Both the position numbers and the translations under genes were made by a program. Shown piece by piece: positions 17,318 through 29,133 of a DNA stretch of 44,716 nucleotides (the stretch's first letter is position 1; every line of letters starts with the position of its first letter). The DNA lies in assembly GCA_036897095.1 (NCBI GenBank), contig JAYMSP010000650.1:1-44716 (forward strand), read 5' to 3'. A model generated the notes under the pieces. It saw only the letters and a list, made by a program, of their open reading frames with translations, made no database searches and was not told the DNA's origin. This DNA is from Plantago elongata. Its lineage: Eukaryota; Streptophyta; Magnoliopsida; Lamiales; Plantaginaceae.

Positions 17318-19949
17318 ATGACCGATCGCCACCACAATCATCGCCGCACACCGCCGGCGGCGTCACTTCTATCACTCTTATTCCTCCTCCTATCACTCGC
17401 AACCGTCTGCAAGTCATCCGATGACGAAACCTCGATCATCTCCCGCTTCCAACAATACCTCCGAATCAACACCGCTCAGCCAACCCCCAACTACGCCGCC
17501 GCCGCCGAATTCATCCTCTCCGAAGCCCAGTCGCTCTCTCTTCAATCCCAATCGATCGAGTTCGTCAAAGGCAAGCCACTAATCCTCCTCAAATGGCCCG
17601 GCACAAACCCTAATTTACCCTCCATCCTCCTCAACTCCCACACCGACGTCGTTCCGGCTGAGGAGCAGAAATGGGAGCATTCTCCGTTCGAAGCGCACCT
17701 CCACGCTTCGTCCGGTAACATATACGCGCGTGGATCGCAGGATATGAAGTGCGTTGGGGTTCAGTACCTGGAGGCGATCAGGAAGCTGAAATTGGAGGGT
17801 TTTCGACCGGTTCGGGACGTTTACTTGTCGTTTGTTCCTGACGAGGAGATTGGGGGGCATGATGGTGCGGAGAAGTTTGCGGGATCGAATGTGTTTAAGG
17901 AGATGAATGTGGGGATTGTGTTGGATGAAGGACTGGCTTCGGAGGATGAGAAGTATAGAGTGTTTTACGGTGAGAGGTGTCCGTGGTGGACAGTGATTAA
18001 GGCGACTGGAGCGCCTGGTCATGGAGCTAAGCTTTATGATAATACTGCCATGGAGAATTTGTTGAAGAGTATTGAGAGTATTAGGCGGTTTCGAGCAGCT
18101 CAGTTTGATTTGGTTAAGGCTGGTGTTAAAGCTGAAGGAGAGGTTATCTCGGTTAACATGGCGTTCTTGAAAGCTGGCACCCCAACTCCCACAGTAAGTC
18201 CACTAAAGAATGTGCCATATCTATATTTTCAATGCTATAATATTTAGCAACTTGTTACTTGTTAGAGATTCTGCATTTCTGCTAGAGATTTTGTTAAATA
18301 TTGTCTTCATTGAGTAAGTTTTGACTGTGCAGTATTACCTTTTCTTGTAATTTACTGGAGACTGTTTAGGATATTAGACATTACGTAAGTAGAAGTTATG
18401 TTAGATGTATATGTGCTTTTTGATTGCTAATAAGAGATAATGAAGATGAACTCACTCGGGTGGTCCATTACCTATTTTTGGCACCCGATCACAGCTGGCT
18501 CAATTCCAAAGCTGGAGAGTGGGTTGTGATGTTCTTAATTTGTTCATGCAATGGTTAACAGTTAGCTTAACAGAGCCTTCAAATTGATACCACTATTATT
18601 TGCTGGTGCGTGGACCCTGGGCCTTCACTGTTCATACTCTAGGTCAAACACGCAAGTTTTGTGCCTATTCTATTTTGGATCATTCTGTTTGGGGCAAGTG
18701 GGAGTTGTAAGGGATGTCACAAAGGCTTCATTTTTAATTGGAGAAGATTAATAAACATCGTAGTTGACAGATTGCATTTATGACAGGGTTTTGTCATGAA
18801 TTTGCAACCATCCGAAGCTCAAGCAGGTTTTGATATCCGAGTCCCACCAACTGCGGATCCAGTCTCCTTGGAGAAGAGACTTATAGAAGAATGGGCACCT
18901 GCTACACGCAATATGACTTATGAGGTGACTAATATGGCGCTTTTGTATATTGGCCCTGGTTTTGTTTCATTTCATTTGTTTGTAGTAATATGATCATCTT
19001 CCTTCATTTTTTGTTTTGTTTTCTCAATGCAATTCTGCGAAAGGAGCACATGACATCATAATCAAAATTGTCTTGAAACGGAGTATAACTAATCTAGTTA
19101 TACTATTATGAAACTAATGGGGCTGTTACTAGCTCATGCACTCATGCCCGTGTTGACCGTGTATGTGGAATTTGTACAGAGGAATCGTTGGTTGAAATTC
19201 TAACAATTTTGTATCTTGGACAGTTCAAACAGAGAGCATCAGGCCATGATAAGTCTGGCAAGCCACTTATTACAGCTGTTGACAAATCAAATCCTTGGTG
19301 GGGTCTTTTAGAACAAGCCGTAGAAAGGGCCAATGGAAAACTTCAGAAACCAGAGATATTTCCTGCTTCTACTGATGCTCGCTATTTCAGGGAACTTGGC
19401 ATCCCAGCAATCGGGTTCTCTCCAATGGCAAACACCCCCATTCTACTGCATGATCATAACGAGGTGAACCTGTAATATGCTTGTATTCTTTGATAGATAT
19501 CCTCACAATGGAAGTTATGTTTTTGGTTTACGAATGCTAGAAAAAGATGGTGCTGGCAATCTCCTTTTAAATAAATAAATGAAATTTGAAGTGCCCTACC
19601 AATGAATATTTCTATGATTTCTATGATAATTATTTAGTCTTTTCCTCCAAGTTAACTAAAAATATTAGGTGTTTGATTCGCTTCAAGATTGAAATTTTAG
19701 TTGTTTAATAAAATAATTACGATGTTGGAAGAGTATGGAGAAGTAGGTAAAATGGGGAATAATATATTCAAACTGGGGCTATCTCCATTTGCATTTCTAC
19801 GCTGGCATTCTAATATTAAAATATATTTTGTGCAGTTCCTCAACAAAGACGAGTATTTGAGAGGAATTGGCATTTATGAGTCTATTATCAGAGCCTATGC
19901 ATCCTATGAAGGACCTTCCAAAGACGGTGCTTCAAGAGATGAGTTGTAA
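17318..19949 (+). CDS. ACY1: Aminoacylase-1, copy 1 (M20 metallopeptidase, secretory)
   Basis: Hydrolyses N-acyl-L-amino acids to free amino acid and carboxylate with a two-zinc site. Exons are 17318-18193, 18787-18924, 19224-19463 and 19836-19949, all phase 0, giving 455 residues. Residues about 14-33 form a hydrophobic signal peptide (ASLLSLLFLLLSLATVC), so secretory-pathway entry is expected. Expected metal ligands are present: H108 in [13 protein letters not shown]142 in RGSQDMK, E177 of PDEEIGG (E176 being the general base), E204 in LDEGLAS and the His pair in LLHDHNE near 414. H235 in [10 protein letters not shown] matches the partner-subunit histidine of mammalian ACY1, and the spacing between these residues follows the mammalian enzyme. 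The conserved block YGERCPWW is intact. A second copy follows 760 bp downstream on the same strand with the same exon plan. Confidence 0.94.
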
Positions 19950-20709
19950 CCTGTTACAACTCGGTTTCGTTCTATATTCATCTGTATACAAGTGTCGTCT
20001 CCTGGGCTGGCAGAACCTCCACCTTGTTGGTTCCCAGTGCGACAGAACTCCAACGAATTCCATTTTCACAAAGCTTTGGTTATTTGCCAGCATTGTTGAA
20101 TGGTGGTTCACTTGAAACTGAAATTCTGTAAATTTGATGTCCTACCTTATTCATTTCTGGAAACATCTGAATAAATGTAGCATGACGATGCTACTGTGTA
20201 CATGATTTAGGACTACTCATTACCTTATTGGCACCCCCATTTTGGCTTTGGAAATGATCTCTAAATTTATAATTCGAGTTCTTATTCTGTAAATTTTTGT
20301 TAGTGCCTTGCCTTGGTTATATTTCATTCTATGAGCTTTGATTCACTCTTTTTCCTTCCATTTAGACTTTCCCCAGGATATGATGAGATGAGCTAGGCGG
20401 TGTTCAGCACTAGCTTATCGGCTAATTAAGTTACTTCTGCTAAAACATCCACTTTAAAAGGACGAATTCGAGCCGTTGGTAGTGATAACTGGGACATTGA
20501 GTTATGGCCGGCCTTTCACACTCTTTTCCTGTAAACATCAGATGAGACAACTATTATCATTATAAATGGATAGGACAAAATGTAACACAAGCTCTGGATT
20601 GTGTTTTATCCAGTTGAAACTCTAGATTGTGTTTTATCCGGTTGAAAGAAAAGACAGACGAATTTGGTAGTCTGTTACAAACATCATCATAGAGGGAACT
20701 TGAAAGCAT
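19950..20709 (+). other. Spacer between the two aminoacylase genes
   Basis: Holds the 3' untranslated region of copy 1 and the promoter of copy 2. The only structure seen is a 2 x 28-bp tandem duplication ending 62 bp before the copy 2 start codon, listed separately. Confidence 0.6.
20592..20647. repeat. 2 x 28-bp tandem duplication in the promoter/leader of ACY1 copy 2
   Basis: Two adjacent 28-bp units at 20592-20619 and 20620-20647, sharing GATTGTGTTTTATCC and GTTGAAA and differing at two positions. No counterpart is visible upstream of copy 1. Confidence 0.9.
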
Positions 20710-22654
20710 ATGGCTGATCGATATCGTCACAGCAACGGCCTCCTTGCATCCATATCACCACTGGCAGTCTTCTTCCTTCTGTCCCTTGCAGCAGCAGTAG
20801 CAGATGCCGACGATGCAATTGTATCAAGATTCCAGGAATACCTTCAAATCAACACCGCTCACCCATCTCCCAACTATGGCGCTGCCACTGACTTCATTCT
20901 CTCCGAGGCCGAATCCCTCTCCCTCCATTCGCAGATCCTCGAGTTTGTCCAAGGCAAGCCCCTTGTGCTCCTCAAATGGCCCGGCACAAATCCTTCCCTC
21001 TCGTCCATCCTCCTGAACTCTCACACTGATGTAGTTCCAGCTGAGCAGGACAAGTGGGACCACTCGCCGTTCGAAGCTCACCTCCATCCTATCTCAGGGA
21101 ACATCTACGCCCGTGGATCACAGGACATGAAGTGCGTAGGGCTGCAGTACCTCGAGGCGATTCGCAGGCTTAAATCTGTTGGGTTTCGCCCAGTTCGGAA
21201 TGTTTACCTCTCTTTTGTCCCTGATGAGGAAATTGGTGGCCGTGATGGAGCTGGGAAGCTTGTGGATTCGGATACGTTTAAGGAGATGAATGTCGGGATT
21301 ATGTTGGATGAAGGGCTTGCTTCACCTGATGAGACATATCGGGTGTTTTATGAGGAAAGACGTGCCTGGATGACCCTGATCAAGGCGACTGGGAAGCCGG
21401 GTCACGGTGCAAAGCTTTATGATAATACTGCGATGGAGAATCTGTTGAAGAGCATTGAGAGTATTTGGAGGTTTAGGGAGTCTCAGTTTGATTTGGTGAA
21501 GTCTGGTGCGAAAGCTGAAGGAGAGGTCGTTTCTATTAACATGGCGTTCTTGAAAGCTGGTACTCCGTCCCCCACTGTAAGTCCAGTCTATCACTCCTTG
21601 TAGCGGGATCTGTTTAGCACTAAAGTTTGGATACCATCTAGCTTATAATGATTGTTGCTGTCAATAAGATGAGCACTCAACCAACCATACCTATGTATGG
21701 TTTTCTGTATGGCAGGGATTCGTCATGAATCTGCAACCATCCGAAGCTCAAGCAGGTTTTGATATGCGAGTCCCACCAACTGCAGATGCAGCCTCGTTGG
21801 AGAAGCGAATTGTAGAGGAATGGGCGCCTGCTACTCGTAATATGACATTTGAGGTGAGGAAAGGATATAGTTCTGTGGCATATAGATATAGTCACTCTTA
21901 TGTCTGGTAAATAACTGGCATTGCCTGATGTTTGGAAGTGCGATAGAGCTTACTATTTATCTGTAACATTTCGATGATCTGTATATATAATTATATACGA
22001 TCACCCATCTGATATATACATACCAACTTAGAAGATCGAAATCATGAGCAGCATGTCGATATGGAGTCAAGCTAGCCACAATATGCTGTTATGAAACTGT
22101 TTTGATTCTATGCTCCTTTTGTCTATCCAGTTATAAGAAACTTGTATATGAATGGTTAGGCACTGTTCTAAGTTCAGACATCTTTGCAGCTTAGACGGTT
22201 CAAACAGAAAGAATCGAACAAGGACAGGTTCAGGAAGCCAGCTTGTGACCAATCGAATCCTTGGTGGGCTCTTTTAGAAGAAGCTGTTAAAAGTGCCAAT
22301 GGGAAACTTGGGAAGCCGGAGATCTTTCCTGCTTCGACTGATGCTCGCTATTTCAGGGAGCACGGAGTTCCAGCAATTGGCTTTTCGCCTATGGCGAACA
22401 CTCCCATTCTATTGCATGACCACAACGAGGTAATCGGACTTCTATTATGATATGGTTGTAGTTTTTAGAACAGGTATCTGCATTTGGCTTAAGCTGTCAA
22501 TAGATTTCAGATGTGCAATCTCCTTTTTTTTTTTTTGCAGTTCCTGAACAGAGATGAATATCTGAAAGGAATCGACATTTATGAATCGATCATCAAAGCA
22601 TATGCATCTTATGAAGAACCTCCGAAAGATGAAGCTCCAAGACAAGAGTTGTAA
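20710..22654 (+). CDS. ACY1: Aminoacylase-1, copy 2 (tandem duplicate, diverged)
   Basis: Tandem paralogue of the preceding gene. Exons are 20710-21576, 21716-21853, 22190-22429 and 22541-22654, giving 452 residues; exons 2, 3 and 4 have exactly the same lengths as in copy 1 (138, 240 and 114 nt). A signal peptide is evident ([18 protein letters not shown]). All zinc-ligand motifs are kept: [36 protein letters not shown] and LLHDHNE. A block conserved in the family and intact in copy 1 has changed, from YGERCPWW to YEERRAWM. At the start of exon 3 this copy reads [10 protein letters not shown] where copy 1 reads FKQRASGH, with a compensating three-residue loss before NPWW. It may still be an active hydrolase with altered substrate preference, but that is inference. 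Confidence 0.92.
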
Positions 22655-23409
22655 CAGTTCAGTTACCTTGGTCTCTCACATTCACAATATACAAAGTGCT
22701 AGAGTCATCTGGATTTGTAGAAGATTCCTAAATACATATTTGTTTCTCATTCAAATGGTGCAAATGGAAATGGAGAATCTCTAGAAATGGCCAGGTTGCC
22801 ATATCAAAACAAATTCACATTGTTTACAATTTACGAGGGGTTACTAATTCGATGTGCATGAGTTGATTTATATAGTTTATCTTAACGTTTATGCTCTTTA
22901 GACCTCTATAGTTTATCTTAACGTTTATTTATATGTTATTTCGTAGTATTTCATATCACAAAATTTACTACATACTAGTCGAAATGGCTTGTGTTAATAC
23001 TTCTTTAGACTTGGTCATCGAAAGTGCAAGTTAAGTGCCTTGAGAAGAATGCGCTAAATCTCCAAGTGTTCCGCCTTTCTTCGGAACATATACATAAGTT
23101 TTCGCCTTGTTACACAAAATTTAGCAGAAGTTACACAATTTACCTTTACGCTCCAAGCTGTCTGACCTAATCAAATACTACTGTAACACGCATGCAATAG
23201 TGCTGCAGCATGATTCTACAATGAACTACGAGCGTATACAAGGCTCAGGCTCATCCACAACAAGCAACTATCAAGTGAAAGAGAGAGAGAGACTCAGTCC
23301 GTCAACCGGACAGTCAAATGAAAGAACTTGAACGGCAAAGATGAATCCTAGTTGAGAATCGTCCACAGACTACAGCTCTTCCACGTTCAAAATTTACATA
23401 CAAGCACAC
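22655..23409. other. Convergent spacer: 3' ends of ACY1 copy 2 and CLP1
   Basis: No coding frame. It contains a 22-bp exact direct repeat (TATAGTTTATCTTAACGTTT and two more bases) at 22871-22892 and 22917-22938, and a short GA run near 23279. It should include both 3' untranslated regions. Confidence 0.6.
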
Positions 23410-26400
23410 TCAAGGTTCATACCACGTAATGCTTCCAGTGATCAAATATTTTCCCGGAAGACTTCCAGCAGACGGTGCAAGGTACGTAATCTTCTTGCTG
23501 CGTGTGACATTGAAAAGGTGATCATGTCAGTTACATACAAACAATGAGACCAGTTTTATGGATATACAAGTCAAGGTTCATACCCTTCCATGCTAATGTC
23601 AGCTATCCATATGAACCCAGCAACATTGCTAGCAGAAACAACAAACACAGACGATGTGAGAGACTGACTTTTCAATGAAAGATAAACCAAGCAAATAAAA
23701 GAATCATTGGTTGGATAAAGAGAACATAAACAAAAAGGGTTCATGTCTATGGAAAGCATGTAATAAGACGGCTTAAGTTGATGAAATCATGAAAGTAAGA
23801 ACAGGATGCACCAGGTGACTATATTATGTAACTTCCCCTCAGGAATTGCACAGGCCAACCAAATTACACCATCCATTCCCCATCCCAAACTCACAACAGT
23901 TTCAGTAACTGTGTAAAATTACCATTCATTCCCTCACCACCACATGTGTTAGGGGGTGCGGGGTTCAGCTTGGCACATTGTTTTCTAAATCGTTTTATGG
24001 TTTTGTTGGACTTCATAAAAGACAAAGAACATCACCAATTATTGCATAAAGTAGAGGGGTTTGCCGTTTGACCCAGGCACCAGAGCATTTAAAATCAGAA
24101 ACTACAATACCTGGATAGGATTTCATCTGGTTCTTTAGCATATGAGACTGCTAGAACCAAATGCAACAAGTCTCGGTTAACACTAACAGGAGTCAGCCTT
24201 GTGGGATCTGCAGTGGGTTGCGCACCAGCGGGCAAAGCTGACAGTGGGGCTGCTGGCCCACTACCGGTCCGGTAGATACACAGATCATTGAAATGTACAG
24301 TGTTAGAATGAGGGGAAAGATCGTTTGTCAGGCCATAGAAGTATTCCTGCAATCAAGACAGTTTATTTCAATAATAAAATAATTTGAATAGGGGGAGGGT
24401 GGGGGTTGTGAAGAGAAACGCTGAAACTGCAGTACTTTTATAAGTTTGCTTACCCGTATTCTGAAAGCTCTTGCTTTTTGTCGGACTTTAGCATTTCTAG
24501 AGACCACACCACCCGATTTTTGAAGTTTCACAACATCCACATTACCCTTGTTTTTTAAGACATCTTTAAGCATGCTCCAAAGTTTCTCCTGCAAAAAGTT
24601 CAAGTCCAATAACAGACATGTAAGAGAGCCAGCAAATTTATCAGTAACATCCTCCAAACTTGCATTCAGCTCATCATAATCACACACACAAAAAAGGAAG
24701 ATCTATAGATCCAGAAGAGCTGCGTACCTGACCTAAAACAAGGACAACAGTGGCATTGAACGTGTCAATTGCATGCAACAGCAACTGCCATGGAGGAAAA
24801 AGACAAATGGAAGAAAATGTTAGACTAAGTTGCAAATAAAAACCCATCTTCAACTCACCCATGGCACGTGCAGTAATTCAACATACCACACCAAACACAT
24901 GGCTACAGTACGTAATAAATTCAAATACCTCATAACCAACACCTTCTGTCCATCCCATTGTATTGATTACCATCCCTGCAGCTCTAGATTCAAGATTTCC
25001 AGCGAATTGCGTTTCCAGAACTTGTGAAAGTTCCTTCACCAGTACTTTGTACAGGTCTACGTTTGCACTGAAATACACAAAATTTGAGGGGGTGCTACTA
25101 ACTATAGATGAAAAGATCGATCACAACTCGAGAAATCTAAATGGCACTGACATATATTCGTTCCTCAACAAATGAGAACCTTATCCATAAGCACAAAGTA
25201 CATTACCTGGGTGTCACGTGACCATGGTAGTAAACCAACGGCATATCAAGAGGTATGCCTTCCACGGGATCAATAGGAAGTTCAATCGGTGTTGCAGCTA
25301 TACACCCTGGTACAGTTATTGATCCTTGGCCAATGTCTAAATCAACAAATGTTGGTTTCCATCCAAGTTTAGCCGCCCAACTAAGAAGCATCCTGGATAA
25401 GGTGCTCTTACCCGAGTCTGTAGGCCCAACGACAATAACCCTTGGCCCCTTAAATAAATGAAAATAGTATGTTTCATTTCTAGAATAATATGATAATATA
25501 TGCGAGAAAATGCAAACTGTTGCTAATTTAAGAAGGGCTTATCCAACACCTCAGTAGTAATACTCTTGACCCCACCCTCCCTCTCTTACATGGCATATCT
25601 ATCCTCCACGTTATAAAAGAAAATCGGATGGTTATTCACAAGCATTATACCATTGGTCTTTTTCTACCATAATAAAGATGTCCTGTTACAGGAGCTTTAG
25701 CAGAATGTGGATCATCCTCTTCAAGTCACTCGACCCAAGGTAATCTTTCAACTTAAACAAAAAAGCACTAGACCTTTTATTAACAACAAATTAACCAAGC
25801 CGGTAAGAACACTAGTTCTTCAAAGTTCGTTGTCAGCTAAATGTATATTACCACATTAGCCACATGTCAATAAAATTTGAAAACTACGCAAAGCAAAAAA
25901 CTTTAAGATAAAATTAGATCACAGAAGAAGAATAACAAAGAAAACAACAACAATCACATCTCATGTTTATAGGTGAATTCATGCGATGATATGGTACCTG
26001 AGACGTATCAGAGTCCTTGGGTGAAGCTTTTGCCCGACTTCTCCTAGCATCCAATACCGCATGCACATTTACATAGCTTATCATTGGAGTCTGCAAATAT
26101 GGAAGTAAGTATATTACATAAAAAATATATATATGGAAACATCATCCGGTACACAGGCAAGGTACAAACATCTCATGTTCACAAAGGAAGGGGAAAAATG
26201 AACTTCATACCTCATCTGCTGTATAGTCAGTTTCAGTAGGACCATCTAATTCAATTGTCGCACCATGCCAAGTAAAAACCTGATGAATACAATTGAAAAT
26301 TCATTCAGAAATTATCAGTAATATCTTACAGAAAATCAGACGGTGAAGGTACACATGAAACAAGCATACATACTGCAAATTTGAGCCTTGGCGGAAAACT

Positions 26401-26550
26401 CAACCAATTTTGTGGTGGCACTTCTGTTCCATAGATCTCTGCAGTGCCATCGAGCAATTTGAGGCGAAGTGGTGTGTCTGGACTGACTTCAATTCTGAGC
26501 TCACATTCTTTATCTAGCTTCACCTGCCTCGCTCCAGTTGGTTGTGCCAT
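23410..26550 (-). CDS. CLP1: CLP1 cleavage/polyadenylation factor (polynucleotide kinase family)
   Basis: Nuclear subunit of the mRNA 3'-end cleavage factor, related to polynucleotide 5'-hydroxyl kinases (CLPS3 in Arabidopsis). Ten exons on the minus strand: 26550-26374, 26279-26211, 26090-25998, 25448-25207, 25067-24929, 24784-24728, 24588-24454, 24346-24111, 23628-23584, 23497-23410. They give 426 residues, near the usual plant length. Family motifs in order are FTWHGATIELDG (N-terminal domain), the Walker A loop GPTDSGKST with the lysine at residue 127, FVDLDIGQGSITVPGCIAAT, VYYHGHVTPS, MVINTMGWTEGVGYE, and C-terminal KKITYLAPSAGSLPGKY. The ATG at 26550 is chosen; the frame extends two codons upstream only through TTG. 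Exon 10 starts at an acceptor within CACGCAG, giving the expected GKKITYLAP junction. The gene converges on ACY1 copy 2. Confidence 0.94.
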
Positions 26551-26604
26551 TTGCAAGATTTTTCAAACACGAACTCCTAGTTCAGAAAATGTATATTGAA
26601 CATT

Positions 26605-26694
26605 AAGTAAATTCCACAATGAATTCCAGGACATGACACTTCATTCCAAAAGTAAATTCCACGATGAATTCCAGGACTTGACACTTCATTCCAA
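26605..26694. repeat. 2 x 45-bp tandem duplication near the CLP1 leader-intron acceptor
   Basis: Units at 26605-26649 and 26650-26694 share AAGTAAATTCCAC, ATGAATTCCAGGAC and TGACACTTCATTCC, with two single-base differences. Confidence 0.92.
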
Positions 26695-26858
26695 AAGGAA
26701 AACAAGAAGTGCCGCAGAGAATGTTAGCATGACAGCCACTGTGAATATTAGCTGATTATTCAGACACTTCTAGAATTGATCGTAAGGGGCCTAATGAGAT
26801 AAATGATGGATTTTAGATAGTTTCAATTCTTATTGTAGCACACTAACACAGCTCAAAC

Positions 26859-28160
26859 TAGTGTTGGAAATGGTTAGTTAAAAACCATAACCATAACCAT
26901 AACCAACTAATAACCATTTACTTTTTCTGAAATCATAACCGTAACCGTTCAGCAACCGACCGGTTACATGTTCGGTTTTTGATTACGGTTATGGTTAAAA
27001 ACCGTTAATTTTTTTTTTTAACTTGAATATTCTATTTTTCGAGCACAGAAATTACAAATCTTCATATACGCACTTTCAAACATCCATTTTGAACGAAAAA
27101 TTGTACGGGCTCATATTTCGAGCCGATAAATCTGATTTTGAATTCGGATTCAATTTTTTGGGTCCGAACAATTATTTAAAAATTATTTTTTCATAAAAAA
27201 TGCAATAATACATAAAAAGAATATATAAAATAGGGAAAAATAATGAAAAATCCCAAACGAAGGCACATGGATTTATGAGATTCCGTAATTAACAAAACAT
27301 TGTATCTAATGTAATTGGATAGCGATTGAAAATAAAATAGATGCATTTAAAAACCTGGGACACAGCTAACCCATTATTAGACTCAGCTCCTAGTGACACC
27401 TTAACATGATTGTCACTTGGAGCAACAGAATAATCTAATAACTCCTACACAATTCCCCCTTCTCTACCACAATTACACATACACAACCAATTCCACCTTC
27501 TCAGACAATAAAAAAAGTCCAATTTCAGCTCAAAAACTCTCAAATCAGACCTCCCGAAAACCAAAAGCAGTCAAAATCAAACACCCCAAAACCAAATTCA
27601 AACCCACAAACACTTCCACTCGAGCAGAGAGGAGAGCAGGAGCTGTGGAAAACGAAATTGAAGGAAAATAAGAGGAAATTGAGATTTGAAGGAAAACGAA
27701 ACTGAGATTTGAACGAGCAGAGTCGCAGCAAGATTTGAACGAAATTGAGGAAATTGAGATTTGAACAAGGAAAACGAAATTGAACGAGGCAAGTCGAAAT
27801 TGAAGGAAGACGAAATTGAGATTTGAGAGTGTGAAATATGAAGAAGAACCTGCGTACCTGGAGACAGGAGTAGCCAGAGAAGACGGACTCCGTGGAGACA
27901 GGAGTCACGGAGCTGCGGCGCTGAGCTGCTGTGCCGTTGAGGAGACTGGAGAAGAAGACGATTGTGTCGATGTCAAATTTCTGTTTTCACCGGCAGGTTA
28001 TAAACCTATGGTTTTCAGTTTTTTATAATCGAACCGAAACCGATCAATAATTATTTCGGTTCCGGTTTCGGTCATTATTTAAATGGTTACGATTATAATT
28101 GTAACCAGAATTATAATTATGGTTATGATTTTTAACGAACCATTCCCACCCCACCACACC
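26859..28160. mobile_element. Non-autonomous hAT-like transposon with target-site duplication
   Basis: The left end reads TTGGAAATGGTTAGTTAAAAA followed by repeated ACCATA, split here as TTGGAAATGG and TTAGTTAAAAACCATAACC. The right end, GGTTATGATTTTTAACGAACC then ATTCCCACCCC, is its inverted complement with few mismatches. Outside both ends is the same 10-mer, CAGCTCAAAC (26849-26858 and 28161-28170), containing the 8-bp duplication GCTCAAAC expected of hAT elements. No transposase-like frame was recognised in the ~1.3 kb interior, so it is non-autonomous. It sits in the inferred leader intron of CLP1. hAT membership is inferred from duplication length and terminal style. Confidence 0.75.
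27630..27830. repeat. Purine-rich repeats inside the hAT-like element
   Basis: Repeated variants of GAAATTGAGATTTGAA and GGAAAACGAAATTGAA occur many times over about 200 bp, creating long spurious frames on both strands. No protein family is recognisable in any of them. Confidence 0.7.
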
Positions 28161-28910
28161 CAGCTCAAACATTGCTTCAATACAACAAACAGTCTACGCA
28201 GTGTTGTTTAACATAAGCATTCACCAAACAGTTTCCAACCCTTAAACTAAAAAAACAATTTGACTAAACACCACGCGTATTCGCTTCTAAGATTATTCAA
28301 TTTAGAAACCGGTTGAAGAAGTGAACTATATGTCATAAGTAAACTAGCAACAAGAACAATAGCAGTAGCATTTCAGCAGGCAAGAATCCTAATTTCACAA
28401 ATAATTCAAAGCTCGAACCTTTACGGAAATCAATTAATAAATCCAATCAAATCCATCAATATAGGTGATTGGATTCCTTGCAGCTAAACTGAGAATGCAA
28501 AAACAGTACTTCAAGAAACACATACGAATTGAAATTATGCAAAGCAGATGCTGAAACAGAGAAAAGTAGCAACCTTTCTTACCACAAGTCCACAACAGAG
28601 AAGCGGACAGCTCTAGAGAGTGTGAAACAACACTTTTACTAAGAAATTAGAGGGAATTGAAGAAGATTCATGGATGTTGGAAGAGAATTAGGAACAAAGT
28701 ACTGAAAATTGAGCTGTTTTGATTAGTCGTTTCCAGTAATCTACTTTTTTTCTAATCTTTAAATTAAGCTGGGCTTGGCCGCTTGGTCCTTGGGCTCAAT
28801 ATTGAGGCCCTATGCAGACAGTCCGCCCGTTCTTGGGCTTAGCCGGCCTGGTAAAATTGCAGGCTGGCCCGAAATGTAAAAACCTTCTCTCTTTTTGGCT
28901 GGGTGGATCT

Positions 28911-29133
28911 AGTCTCTGATTACCACTAATTTTTTAGCTAGTTTTTCAGCTCCCTAAAAAATTCATTACGTAAATGCACAACTTTTCAAACAAGCTATTT
29001 TTTCAGAGAAGCTAACAAGTTAGCTTGTTGGAAAAAAAAACTACCTTACCAGCTACCAACTAATAATTCAGGTACTAGCTAACTTTTGACCTACCATATA
29101 CCTTTTCAGCTAACTTCGCTAAACAGAACCCTA
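28911..29133 (+). mobile_element. Foldback MITE, copy 1
   Basis: About 220 bp bounded by CTCTGATTACCACTAATTTT at the left and TTCGCTAAACAGAACCCTAG at the right. The interior is rich in self-complementary AGCTAAC/GTTAGCT words and a central AACAAGTTAGCTTGTT hairpin. Its ends match, in opposite orientation, those of the element at 30107-30348, so the two define a family. Confidence 0.6.

Larger units (their letters stand above)
26577..28582 (-). other. Inferred 5'-leader intron of CLP1
   Basis: On the minus strand a strong donor, GTG then GTAAGA, lies at 28582, and an acceptor, CTGAACTAG, ends at 26577, 26 bp before the CLP1 start codon. A ~2.0-kb leader intron is therefore likely, with a non-coding first exon ending at 28583. 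It contains the hAT-like element and a 45-bp duplication. Splicing is inferred from consensus only. Confidence 0.55.

Noticed and set aside
17615..18022. A 135-codon minus-strand frame inside ACY1 copy 1
   Set aside because: Antisense shadow of a GC-rich exon; the equivalent in copy 2 is not preserved.
26880..26905. ACCATA repeats that resemble interstitial telomere sequence
   Set aside because: The unit is ACCATA, not the plant CCCTAAA, and it forms the subterminal part of the hAT-like element.
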